Assembly (NCBI GenBank): GCA_963827085.1
Contig: CAWGZY010000006.1
Coordinates: forward strand, 1 to 64,000
Direction of reading: 5' to 3'
Length of the DNA: 64,000 bases
Source of the DNA: JAGVPT01 sp963827085
GTDB lineage: Bacteria; Bacteroidota; Ignavibacteria; UBA10030; UBA8401
Each line of letters opens with the position of its first letter. Position 1 is the first letter of the stretch. The notes under the pieces are model-generated. The model saw nothing but the letters and a program-made list of their open reading frames with translations, did no database searches and was not told the origin of the DNA. This document shows positions 33,089 through 41,871 of the stretch, in pieces. The translations under genes were made by a program, and so were the position numbers.

Positions 33089-34297
33089 ATGAATATTCTC
33101 ATCATCAACTGCGGCAGTTCCTCCGTTAAATATCAACTCATCGAAATTGAAAGCCGTCAGGCGCTGGCGAAAGGAATCGTCGACCGCATCGGCATGAACG
33201 GTGCGGTCCTCACCAATCTGCGGTCCGACGGGGACGAAATTAAAATAACCGGCGAGATCCTCGACCACACCGCAGCGATCGAATACATTCTTGCGGTGCT
33301 CCTCAGCAAAAATCATGGAGTGCTGACCGACAAAAATCAAATCAACGCCGTGGGACATCGCGTCGTGCACGGCGGTGAAGCATTCAGCGCCTCAGTTCTC
33401 ATTACGGACGACGTCATCAAACGCATTCGCGACAATATCGACATCGCACCGCTCCATAATCCTCACAACCTTCGCGGCATCAACGCATGCCAGGTTCATT
33501 TGCCCGATATACCGCAGGTTGCGGTCTTCGATACGGCATTCCATCAAAAAATGCCTCCGCACGCGTACCTCTACGGCATTCCATATTCTCTGTATACACA
33601 GCATAAAATCCGCCGTTATGGATTTCACGGAACGAGCCATTCATTCGTCGCTCAACGCACGGCTGAATTGATGCGTGCAGAATACAAATCCTTGAAGCTC
33701 ATCACCTGCCACCTCGGCAACGGGTGCAGCATGGCAGCAGTCGACAAAGGAGTTTCGGTCGATACGTCGATGGGATTGACTCCGCTTGAGGGTTTGTTGA
33801 TGGGAACGCGCAGCGGGGACATCGACCCGTACATTATTCTTCATATCATGTCGAAAGAAGGGTTGAATTATTCGGAGGCGAACACGCTCCTCAACAAACA
33901 CAGCGGCTTGATGGGCATTTCGGGAGTAAGCAGCGATATGCGCGAAATTATTTCGGAAATGAAAGAAGGCAATAAAAAAGCACAATACGCATTCGACGTT
34001 TTTAACTACCGGATCAAAAAATATATCGGTGCGTATATGGCGGCAATGGGAGGCGCTGACGCAATTGTGTTTACGGGAGGGATCGGTGAGAACAGCCCGG
34101 ATGTTCGAAAAGCATGCTGCAGTAATTTGCAATTTCTCGGAATCGAATTGGATGAAGAGAGCAATTTATCAAAGGAGAAAGAGAAGCCGATTCATTCGGC
34201 GGCATCACGAGTGAAAGTTTTCGTCGTCCCGACAAACGAAGAACTCATGATAGCTCTCGATACCATGACCATTTGCGAAACGTTAAAAGCGGTATGA
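33089..34297 (+). CDS. ackA: Acetate kinase
   Basis: 402 residues, ATP + acetate to acetyl phosphate. ASKHA-fold landmarks: MNILIINCGSSSVKYQLIE, HRVVHGGE (about 91), HNPHNLRGI, FDTAFHQKMPP, ITCHLGNGCSM (about 205), and FTGGIGENS near 330. Length is normal. It follows the 3-hydroxyacyl-CoA dehydrogenase, suggesting a fermentative or CoA-recycling unit; phosphotransacetylase is not in the window. Confidence 0.97.
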   Translation: MNILIINCGSSSVKYQLIEIESRQALAKGIVDRIGMNGAVLTNLRSDGDEIKITGEILDHTAAIEYILAVLLSKNHGVLTDKNQINAVGHRVVHGGEAFSASVLITDDVIKRIRDNIDIAPLHNPHNLRGINACQVHLPDIPQVAVFDTAFHQKMPPHAYLYGIPYSLYTQHKIRRYGFHGTSHSFVAQRTAELMRAEYKSLKLITCHLGNGCSMAAVDKGVSVDTSMGLTPLEGLLMGTRSGDIDPYIILHIMSKEGLNYSEANTLLNKHSGLMGISGVSSDMREIISEMKEGNKKAQYAFDVFNYRIKKYIGAYMAAMGGADAIVFTGGIGENSPDVRKACCSNLQFLGIELDEESNLSKEKEKPIHSAASRVKVFVVPTNEELMIALDTMTICETLKAV

Positions 34298-34355
34298 GAG
34301 GAAAAACTCTTGTTATTTGACGAAACCCCGTTCGGTGGCAACGCTCTTTGAAACT

Positions 34356-34967
34356 TCAAGTGCCGCGATATTTAACGGCAAGGTTTCCGCGTGTTACATT
34401 GACAAGCTCGTCTGCAAGCAATTGCGCAGAACTTTTCCTGATCGAGATACGAAGGGTCACATCATCATCGTAGACGGTGTCGATGATTTTTGCTTTACAG
34501 TTTGATAAAGCGTTCATCACTCTGCTTGTTTCATCGTAGGGAAAGGTTATGTGCAGTTCCTCGGCAACAATCTTCCGCACAACGACCGCCTCCGATAAGA
34601 CCCGGCCTGCAGAATCAAAATATGCACGTCCAAGCCCCCCGGTACCTAATTTTGTTCCCCCGAAGTAGCGAGTAACGACGACCAAGATGTCGGACAGGCC
34701 TTTCGATTGAATGGCTGCAAGGATTTTTGGGCCTGCAGTGCCCGACGGCTCACCGCCATCCGAATAACGAAACTCCTTCCCTTCGCTCCCCAATGCGTAC
34801 GCAAAACAATGATGCGTCGCGTCGAAATATTCCCTGCGTACTTTGGCGAGTGTTTCCTCAGCCTGCACGCGAGAACCAACGGGAAACGCGGAGGAGATGA
34901 ATTTTGAACCTTCAACTTTTAACGATGCCATCGTCTCAGCCGCAATCGACTGATACTCGTCCTTCAT
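34356..34967 (-). CDS. IMPACT/YigZ-family protein
   Basis: 203 residues of the YigZ (UPF0029/IMPACT) family: KVEGSKFISSAFPV at the N-terminus, then HHCFAYALG, the GEPSGTAGPKIL loop, and VVVTRYFGGTKLGTGGL. A C-terminal ferredoxin-like DUF1949 domain follows. The activity is not established, though eukaryotic relatives bind ribosomal factors. Its start overlaps the porin-like gene's end by four bases, so the two may be co-transcribed. Confidence 0.92.
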   Translation of the reverse strand: MKDEYQSIAAETMASLKVEGSKFISSAFPVGSRVQAEETLAKVRREYFDATHHCFAYALGSEGKEFRYSDGGEPSGTAGPKILAAIQSKGLSDILVVVTRYFGGTKLGTGGLGRAYFDSAGRVLSEAVVVRKIVAEELHITFPYDETSRVMNALSNCKAKIIDTVYDDDVTLRISIRKSSAQLLADELVNVTRGNLAVKYRGT

Positions 34968-36037
34968 TGAATTCGTGCAGAAAATGAGTACGCGAACGTA
35001 AGACGGATTGTGATGTCATCCGTTAATGCCGGGCCGGGCGCAGGACTGACTTTATACATTCGATGAGTGTAGAGTGCATTAGGGATACAATGAACATCCT
35101 GCGCCGGCGAATAATCCACGCCGACAACGGAGAAGATTTCACGAACTCCGACGCTTTTCTCCGAAACATTTGCATCATAAAAATCTCCACGAAGCACACC
35201 ACGTACATTGTCAACGATCTGGAAAGAAGTATACGCTGACCCGCCTGCCAAATTTGAATCGGCGGACGTTGCGGAATTGAACACTCCATTGCGAACGGTA
35301 CGGAAAAAACCTTCGACTCCCGCCGACACACTAGGCACCTGGTAACCGAGAAGAGCTTTTCCGGTAAGTCTTGATTGTGCGTCGGCGGCGTTCTCGAAAT
35401 CGGAATACAACTCCACAATCCCATTTTTCATCGGCGCGATATAGAATTCACCGTAATATTTTTTCAACTTGTCGTTCTCGAGTTTGACCCCGGTGCCATT
35501 TCCTGCCATCAGCGCATATCCGATACTCCCGTCAGAGACAAATTTCCCTTTGATTCCAACACCCATGTCGTCGATTGCCACCAGGCCGTTGCGGTCGAGA
35601 ATTACTTTTTCAAGAGATCGGTAGCCCCAAATCTTTTCCGCGAGCGCAATCGAAGGAGTCGCGGAAAGTCCGAAGTAGGTGCTCGATAACGGCACCAGGT
35701 TCTTCCACTCGAGATACACTTCCTGGGCGGAGAAATCCATGGCGCCCGATTTTGTCGTGTCTTCATTGTCCGCTTCAATAAGAACCCGGGCTGTGAATTG
35801 TTCTGAAATATCCTGATCATAGCCGACATAAATTCGGCGGAATTCAAAAGCATTGGTTCCCTTTTGCGATGGATCCGATGCCTGAGCCGCATACGAATAG
35901 TCTGCAAAAGTTTGGCCCCACAGAACTCCCTCATTGGATTTTGGAGCGGAGATGCTTTGAGGAGCAACTTTCTTCGCTTGCGAAAATGCGGGCGACGTCA
36001 AAAAAACAACGGTCAACATAATAATTAAAGTTTTCAT
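34964..36037 (-). CDS. Outer-membrane porin-like protein
   Basis: About 357 residues. A signal peptide (MKTLIIMLTVVFLTSPAFSQ) is followed by a beta-strand-rich sequence with alternating polar/hydrophobic pattern ending in the aromatic strand RLTFAYSFSARIQ, typical of outer-membrane barrels. The segment FEFRRIYVGYDQDISEQFTARVLIEAD resembles the phosphate-selective porin (OprO/P) family. Substrate is not predictable. The start is ATG 36037, after GGAGG; earlier in-frame ATG lies at 36055. Overlaps the YigZ gene. Confidence 0.78.
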   Translation of the reverse strand: MKTLIIMLTVVFLTSPAFSQAKKVAPQSISAPKSNEGVLWGQTFADYSYAAQASDPSQKGTNAFEFRRIYVGYDQDISEQFTARVLIEADNEDTTKSGAMDFSAQEVYLEWKNLVPLSSTYFGLSATPSIALAEKIWGYRSLEKVILDRNGLVAIDDMGVGIKGKFVSDGSIGYALMAGNGTGVKLENDKLKKYYGEFYIAPMKNGIVELYSDFENAADAQSRLTGKALLGYQVPSVSAGVEGFFRTVRNGVFNSATSADSNLAGGSAYTSFQIVDNVRGVLRGDFYDANVSEKSVGVREIFSVVGVDYSPAQDVHCIPNALYTHRMYKVSPAPGPALTDDITIRLTFAYSFSARIQ

Positions 36038-36182
36038 CATTCCTCCATGTATCATGTTAGTACGGAATTAAAGTAACTAAATAGTTCAATCCTTGCAATT
36101 ACGATATTTCACGATGGTCAATTGCCCCGATCTTGAAATTCAAGCGAATTAACTGTACGTTATACGTTAGAAGGATAACCCA

Positions 36183-37325
36183 ATGAAAATCGGCATTACA
36201 TGCTACCCGACATACGGCGGCAGCGGAGTCGTCGCCACCGAACTCGGTAAAGGACTTGCGAAACGAGGGCATCAAATCCATTTCATCAGCTATGCGATGC
36301 CGATGCGGTTGGATGGGTTCATGAACAACATTTTTTATCACGAAGTGGAGATGGCGACGTACCCGTTGTTCGAGTTTCCCCTCTACACTCCCGCCCTTGC
36401 AAGCAAGATGGTAGAGGTTGCAAAGTTTGAGAAACTCGATTTGATCCACGCACATTATGCCATCCCGCACGCAACAAGCGCCTATATCGCAAAACAGATC
36501 CTCAACGACGAACACCTGCGCATCATTACGACATTGCACGGAACCGACATCACGTTGATAGGATTGGAACCAAGTTTTCTTTCCGTCATGAAATTCAGCA
36601 TCGAAAAAAGCGACGGTGTGACGGCGGTGTCGAGGTTCTTGAAAGAAAAGACAATAACCAACTACGGCATCAATAAAGAGATCGAAGTCATCCCGAACTT
36701 TGTGGATACCGAACTCTTCAAACGGATGGCCGACACGAATCTTCGAAAAACGATAGCGCCCAACGGCGAAAAAATTCTCATCCATATTTCCAACTTCCGG
36801 ATTGTGAAACGCGTTACCGACGTTATCAGAATCTTTAACCTCGTCCTTAAAAAGATCCCGTCGAAACTCGTTCTCGTGGGCGACGGACCGGACAGATCCA
36901 ATTGCGAAAATCTTTGCCGCGAATTGCAGTTAGGCGACAACGTCAAGTTTTTGGGAAAACAGGCCGAGCTTGTGGAATTGCTTTCGGCTGCCGATTTATT
37001 TCTGATGCCGAGCCAATCGGAAAGCTTCGGGCTTTCCGCACTCGAAGCGATGGCATGCGAGGTTCCTGTTATTTCATCGAGCGTTGGAGGGCTGCCCGAA
37101 CTTGTGGTTCATGGCGAAACGGGCTACATAGCTGAGATTGGCGATGTGGAACGGATGGCAAAGTACGCAACTGAACTGCTGTCGAACAACACGCGGCGGG
37201 AAATGTTTGCAAAGGCAGGACGAAAGCGGGCTGTGGAGAACTTTGATATAGACCAAATAGTCGGAGTCTATGAACGCCATTATGAGAGGATTCTCAACAC
37301 AACTCCGAGCCGCACCCAGCCGTAA
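36183..37325 (+). CDS. bshA: N-acetyl-alpha-D-glucosaminyl L-malate synthase BshA
   Basis: 380 residues, GT4 family, first step of bacillithiol synthesis: UDP-GlcNAc + L-malate. The BshA N-terminus MKIGITCYPTYGGSGVVATELG and the HFISYAMPMRLD segment are diagnostic; later LHGTDITLIGLE and the GT4 nucleotide region SQSESFGLSALEAMACEVPVI. Length is normal. AGAAGGA lies upstream of ATG 36183. bshB and bshC are not in the window. Indicates the cell uses bacillithiol as low-molecular-weight thiol. Confidence 0.96.
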   Translation: MKIGITCYPTYGGSGVVATELGKGLAKRGHQIHFISYAMPMRLDGFMNNIFYHEVEMATYPLFEFPLYTPALASKMVEVAKFEKLDLIHAHYAIPHATSAYIAKQILNDEHLRIITTLHGTDITLIGLEPSFLSVMKFSIEKSDGVTAVSRFLKEKTITNYGINKEIEVIPNFVDTELFKRMADTNLRKTIAPNGEKILIHISNFRIVKRVTDVIRIFNLVLKKIPSKLVLVGDGPDRSNCENLCRELQLGDNVKFLGKQAELVELLSAADLFLMPSQSESFGLSALEAMACEVPVISSSVGGLPELVVHGETGYIAEIGDVERMAKYATELLSNNTRREMFAKAGRKRAVENFDIDQIVGVYERHYERILNTTPSRTQP

Positions 37326-37334
37326 AACGGCTCC

Positions 37335-38090
37335 TTAACCCCCAAAAAAAGCTATGTAGGCAAACCGAATAACGAAGGGAAGCCCGTAGAAAAATGCCTG
37401 CGAAAGCATCGGAGTGAGCAGGCTCCGCGTGCGGTAATAAACAATTCCCCCGTACAATCCCATGAGCAGCGCAAGAATGTATTCCACGGCATGTCCACCG
37501 TACACAGGGACGTTCGTCCTTCCGGCCGCAAACGCAACACTGGTAAAAAGAATAACGACCGGAAATTCAAAGGACCGGATTACAATTTTTTCCTGCCAAT
37601 ATTTTAGCAAAAGCGTTTGGAACAATCCATGGAATAAAATTTCATCTGCAACGGCCGTCGCCATCCATTGATAGAGAATCCATACCATCATATCGACCCT
37701 CCCCATCCGGGAAAAATAATCCGGCAATTTTCCGGATATCAGAAGCGGCGTTACGACAAACCCGATCATAATGACCAATGCAGCTGCGTAGAATTTGAGA
37801 AGGACGGACATCGACAGCCGGATGTCGGAGGAATTTATTCCGTAGCTCCACAGATGGCCTCGTGAGAGAATCGTGATGGCGGTGATCCCGATGCCAAACT
37901 GCCAGACCTGATGTTCAAAAAGCCATGCGAGGGGGATTGACAGCGATGACGGACGGGGGAACACGTCGGTCAAGATATGGAACGACGATGCCCATTCGAT
38001 AAGGCCAAAGCAGGCAACAACGGCGATAAGCGAAGCTATTTTCGGGAGGAGCGGGGACCGGCGGTTTTGTCGTTGGTCAGAAGGCGGCAT
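37335..38090 (-). CDS. CPBP-family intramembrane protease-like protein
   Basis: 251 residues, about seven or eight transmembrane helices. The first CPBP motif, normally EExxxR, reads DEILFHG (about 145), followed after one helix by HAVEYILALLMGLYGG, the usual second motif region. The deviation (Glu to Asp, Arg to His) makes catalytic activity uncertain. CPBP (Abi) proteins include prenyl-protein proteases and bacteriocin-immunity proteins. It faces bshA, ending 9 bp from its stop on the opposite strand. Name is by architecture. Confidence 0.68.
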   Translation of the reverse strand: MPPSDQRQNRRSPLLPKIASLIAVVACFGLIEWASSFHILTDVFPRPSSLSIPLAWLFEHQVWQFGIGITAITILSRGHLWSYGINSSDIRLSMSVLLKFYAAALVIMIGFVVTPLLISGKLPDYFSRMGRVDMMVWILYQWMATAVADEILFHGLFQTLLLKYWQEKIVIRSFEFPVVILFTSVAFAAGRTNVPVYGGHAVEYILALLMGLYGGIVYYRTRSLLTPMLSQAFFYGLPFVIRFAYIAFFGG

Positions 38091-38110
38091 TCGGCTTTTG
38101 CATTTCGTTC

Positions 38111-38560
38111 GTGAAAAAATTATTTTTGCTTATCATGAAAGACAAAACGGCACGGCTCGTCGAAGAATTGTTACACCACTTTGTGTCCGAAAAGTATACC
38201 ATCGTCGGCGCAAAGGGCATTGAAGGATACCGCACAGCGGATGCACTTCACAACGACGGGTACGGCGACCAGAAAAACAAACGGCCCGATGTTTTTGCCT
38301 TTGACGAAATCAATAAACGCTTTGTTATCGGCGTTGTAAAGGCGCCCAACGACAACCTCGAATCACCGCACTCCCTTACTCAATACGATGTTTTCTTCGA
38401 CCACAAGAATGCGGAAAACGGAAAACCGTCGCAGGTCTGCTTTCTTCTTCCGCCGGATTTGATAGCGCAGTTTACGTCGATCATCACTCATTATATCCAT
38501 CGCGATTATTGGAATAACATGATGATCATCCGTTCAAAAATTTCGGATGGAGATTCGTGA
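38111..38560 (+). CDS. Unknown protein with PD-(D/E)XK-like core (149 aa)
   Basis: 149 residues, soluble. The segment KRPDVFAFDEINKRFVIGVVKAP near residue 57 has the order PD...(beta)...VxK expected of restriction-endonuclease-like folds, but the Glu/Asp of the (D/E)xK is Val, so it is probably inactive or of other function. Start is uncertain: GTG 38111 or ATG 38135, neither with a good ribosome-binding site. It is divergent from the CPBP gene, and convergent with the uvrD-like gene. Confidence 0.55.
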   Translation: MKKLFLLIMKDKTARLVEELLHHFVSEKYTIVGAKGIEGYRTADALHNDGYGDQKNKRPDVFAFDEINKRFVIGVVKAPNDNLESPHSLTQYDVFFDHKNAENGKPSQVCFLLPPDLIAQFTSIITHYIHRDYWNNMMIIRSKISDGDS

Positions 38561-38570
38561 CGTTCGATCG

Positions 38571-40826
38571 TCACAACAACCGCAGCTTTGCATACTTCAG
38601 CATGAGATTCTTCGGACCGACATTCTCGAACAGCACAACCGCCTTTGCTGACTCTCCGGCGCCGGCGAGCTGCAGAATTTTTCCCGTGCCGAATGATTCA
38701 TGTTCAACTTTTGCCCCCACTCTCAAGGTCATAATTTCTTGAGATTCATTTTCATAATCCGGTTCGCTCTCTCCGTCGAAGCCCGTTTGTATCGGTCCAT
38801 GCTGCCTCTTTGCATGATTCTCTTTGAAGGAAAAATGGCTCCCCTCTTTTCCGGCGGAATCGCTGCGAGAATGTGCAGGGAACGCAACACGCCGGGATGT
38901 TTCTCGCTGAATGAGAGACGGATCGATCTCCTCGGCAAAGCGAGAAAGAACGGGATAGGTGACATCGCCGAAGCGGTAACGCAGGCGCGCATGCGTGAAA
39001 TACAATTTTTTCATTGCGCGAGTGATACCGACATAGAAGAGGCGGCGTTCTTCTTCCAACTCATTAGGTTCGGGGGCAACCTGGTATAAAGGAAACAGCC
39101 CTTCTTCCAATCCTGCGATAAAGATCACGGGGAATTCCAACCCTTTCGCCGAGTGCAGGGTCATCAATGTAATCGCATTGCGCTGGTCTACCACGCTGTC
39201 GACTGGAGACACCAGCGAGACTTCCTCAAGAAAACTTTCCAGCGTCGCGTCTGGTGTTTCCGAAGTAAATTCCGTAATCGCTGAGAGCAGTTCCTGGATA
39301 TTTTCCCACCGGCCGAGCGACTCGGGTGTTGCTTCTTCCTTCAAACTTCGCAAAAAGCCAAGTTCATCCACCAACGCCCGTGCAATTTCGCTGGGAGACA
39401 TTTGCAACTTAAGCTCGATATATTTCTGGATGAGTTGGGCAAACTGAACAACGGCACTTTTTGACCGATCACCGATTGCTCCTATAATATTAACATCCTT
39501 CAGTACGTCGAACAATCCTAGGGATCCCGTCGCATGGTGTTCGGCATGCAGGAATATTTTCTCGATCGTCGTTTCGCCGATGCCTCGGGCAGGAACGTTG
39601 ATAATCCTCCGGAGACTTTCTTCGTCTTTCGGATTGACGATGACGCGGAGGTAAGCGAGAATGTCTTTGATTTCTTTCCGCTTATAGAATTCCACGCCGC
39701 CGACGATGACGTACGGGATTCCGTTTCTCCGCAATCCATCTTCAAGCGACCGCGATTGTGCGTTGGTCCGATAAAGAACTGCGATGTCTTTCAAATCTAA
39801 TTTTAACTTGCCGCATTGCTCCTGAATATGAAAAACGATTTTCATTCCTTCGTCTTTGTCGTCCTCCGCCTCAATCATCGTAATCAATTCCCCCTGGGGG
39901 TTAGACGTCCATAACGTTTTATGAATTTGGTTCCGGTTATTTTTAATAACGGAATCTGCAGCGGCAAGAATCGTTTTCGTCGACCGATAGTTCTGCTCAA
40001 GCCTGAAGACTTTACTCTCGGGATAATCACGCTCAAAATCCAGAATATTCCTGATGTCAGCGCCCCGGAAAGCGTAGATACTCTGCGCGTCGTCGCCGAC
40101 GACACAGATATTCTTAAAGCGTTTCGCAAGGAGATTAATCAGCACGTACTGCGCCCGGTTCGTGTCCTGGTACTCATCGACAAGGAGGTACTGGAAGCGG
40201 TATTGATATTTTTCGAGAATGTTTTCATTGTGCTGGAACAGTTCGATGGGCTTCAACAGCAGATCATCGAAATCCATCGAATTGTTCTTGCGCAGCCGAT
40301 CTTGATATTCTTTAAAGACAAGAGCCGTCCGCTGCTCAAAGGGGTCTTTCGCAATCTCATCATAATGCTCCGGCGAGACAAGGTGGTTCTTGGCACCGCT
40401 GATGCGGGACTGTATCCCTTTTGGATTGAACTGCTGGGCGGAAATGTTGAGCGATGACATGATATTTTTGACGAGCCCAAGACTGTCGTCGCTGTCGTAA
40501 ATAGTAAAATTCCTTTGAAATCCGATCGCTTCACATTCGTGACGGAGAATACGCGCGAAGATGGAATGAAATGTACCGGCCCATACATTCACGGCTTGTT
40601 CGCCAACAAGTTGTTCTATGCGGTGCTTCATTTCTTTTGCCGCCTTGTTTGTGAACGTCAGCGCAAGAATTTGGTGCGGTTTAATTCCGTTCTCAATAAG
40701 GTGGGCAACTCGAAATGTAAGCACGCGCGTCTTGCCGCTCCCCGCCCCGGCGACAATCATCACCGGACCGTCGGTGGCTGAAACAGCTTGTTGTTGGACG
40801 GAATTAAGTTGTTGTGTCAGGTTCAT
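38571..40826 (-). CDS. UvrD/PcrA-type superfamily-1 DNA helicase
   Basis: About 751 residues from ATG 40826 (MNLTQQLNSVQQQAV); longer readings upstream are not natural. Helicase motifs: GAGSGKTRVLT (motif I, about 26), DEYQDTNRAQY (motif II), VVGDDAQSIYAFRGAD (motif III), LEQNYRST (IV), LMTLHSAKGLEFPVIFI (V), EEERRLFYVGITRA (VI). It ends in a tail with VEHESFGTGKIL, the C-terminal feature of PcrA/UvrD that can contact RNA polymerase. 3'-5' unwinding in repair and replication restart is the family role. Confidence 0.95.
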   Translation of the reverse strand: MNLTQQLNSVQQQAVSATDGPVMIVAGAGSGKTRVLTFRVAHLIENGIKPHQILALTFTNKAAKEMKHRIEQLVGEQAVNVWAGTFHSIFARILRHECEAIGFQRNFTIYDSDDSLGLVKNIMSSLNISAQQFNPKGIQSRISGAKNHLVSPEHYDEIAKDPFEQRTALVFKEYQDRLRKNNSMDFDDLLLKPIELFQHNENILEKYQYRFQYLLVDEYQDTNRAQYVLINLLAKRFKNICVVGDDAQSIYAFRGADIRNILDFERDYPESKVFRLEQNYRSTKTILAAADSVIKNNRNQIHKTLWTSNPQGELITMIEAEDDKDEGMKIVFHIQEQCGKLKLDLKDIAVLYRTNAQSRSLEDGLRRNGIPYVIVGGVEFYKRKEIKDILAYLRVIVNPKDEESLRRIINVPARGIGETTIEKIFLHAEHHATGSLGLFDVLKDVNIIGAIGDRSKSAVVQFAQLIQKYIELKLQMSPSEIARALVDELGFLRSLKEEATPESLGRWENIQELLSAITEFTSETPDATLESFLEEVSLVSPVDSVVDQRNAITLMTLHSAKGLEFPVIFIAGLEEGLFPLYQVAPEPNELEEERRLFYVGITRAMKKLYFTHARLRYRFGDVTYPVLSRFAEEIDPSLIQRETSRRVAFPAHSRSDSAGKEGSHFSFKENHAKRQHGPIQTGFDGESEPDYENESQEIMTLRVGAKVEHESFGTGKILQLAGAGESAKAVVLFENVGPKNLMLKYAKLRLL

Positions 40827-41103
40827 GGGGTGAAAAAAAGAAAATGTGCGTGAAGGAAAAAATACACAAATTACAGAAGGGATGCAAACAAGAGGGGAGG
40901 CACTCCTTGAATCTATGTAGAGTACGAGCGATGCACAGAGCAATGGCCCCTTCAACGCCGCCGCGAAAGCTCATCCTGAACGATCAGCACGAAGTCGGAA
41001 GCATCGAACCATGGCGCCGCGTCCCGCCGCTTCTCGTCGAGGATCAGGGAAAAAAATTTTTTCGAAGTCCGGAAAGAACAGAAGTGGGAGTGAAACATCC
41101 CCC
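40827..41103. other. Intergenic stretch with no called gene
   Basis: About 277 bp between the helicase start and the methyltransferase stop, both minus strand. A plus-strand open frame (from 40814) runs through it and antisense into ogt; it lacks a ribosome-binding site, and the Pro/Arg-rich reading MAPSTPPRKLILN is not family-like. The region should contain the helicase promoter; no box is convincing. Confidence 0.4.
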
Positions 41104-41613
41104 CTACAAAATAATTGCGCCTTCGAGCCGAAGGAGAAATTCTTTGGTCTTTACGCCGGCGGAGTACCCGGCGAGTGATCCGTCATGCCCGACCACGCGG
41201 TGGCACGGAACGACAATGGGAAGCGGGTTGCTTCCGTTTGCGGTGCCGACTGCGCGAAAGCCGCGGGGCACACCGACTCTGCGGGCAAGTTGTTTGTACG
41301 TAATTGTGGTTCCGTACGGAATCCGCAGCAACTCCTTCCATACCCGCAATTGAAACGTTGTTCCTATCTGATCCACCGGGGCGGAAAATTTTGCGAGCTT
41401 GCCGTTAAAATAGCGGTTCAATTGGTCGATGGCTTCTTTGTTTCGGCTTTTGTTTTCAACGACATCGTCATCGTCGAAATGGATGGACAGCCAGTCAAAA
41501 AAATCTTTCTTCGATTCTTTTGGAATACTGATCTTGCACACCCCGCTATCAGTGGAAGCAATATAGATGTGGCCGATTTTAGAATCGAATGATGTGCAGT
41601 AAACTTTGGGCAT
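41104..41613 (-). CDS. ogt: Methylated-DNA-protein-cysteine methyltransferase
   Basis: About 169 residues from ATG 41613. Removes alkyl groups from O6-alkylguanine irreversibly. The active-site signature PCHRVVG (Cys about 135) and the DNA-binding segment YGTTITYKQLARRVG are visible, with the C-terminal GYSAGVKTKEFLLRLEG. The N-terminal domain is of the Ogt type. Length is normal. The start codon has no strong ribosome-binding site. Confidence 0.95.
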   Translation of the reverse strand: MPKVYCTSFDSKIGHIYIASTDSGVCKISIPKESKKDFFDWLSIHFDDDDVVENKSRNKEAIDQLNRYFNGKLAKFSAPVDQIGTTFQLRVWKELLRIPYGTTITYKQLARRVGVPRGFRAVGTANGSNPLPIVVPCHRVVGHDGSLAGYSAGVKTKEFLLRLEGAIIL

Positions 41614-41871
41614 AACGTGTGAAGGTGGACGTGGTGATTTCTCCTGCGCTCCCGAAGGACGCTTGAATATAGCAAAGTCGGCAAATTGGCGCAAGTAGAA
41701 TTTTGAGCACCGGGCAGAGCTATATGATCGCTACCATACAGCAACGTGATTGTTTTTGCGTGCCTAGTCGATAGAATTCAAAAACATAAACAATGATTCC
41801 GCGCTGCGCTCAGTAAAAGAGCGGTGCACCGAAATGATCTCAAATGCCACTAATGCTTGCGAATATTGCCG
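41614..41871. other. Intergenic stretch between ogt and acs
   Basis: About 258 bp, both neighbours on the minus strand. A pair of CGCTC/GAGCG-like bases near 41805-41823 could form a short hairpin, but no strong stem with a U-tail was found and no gene is called. Confidence 0.4.

Noticed and set aside
36099..36785. Minus-strand open frame (228 codons) over bshA
   Set aside because: bshA is unambiguous, and the antisense reading lacks any domain.
40814..41353. Plus-strand open frame (179 codons) across the helicase-ogt gap
   Set aside because: It runs antisense into ogt and has an unnatural Arg/Pro-rich composition; no ribosome-binding site.
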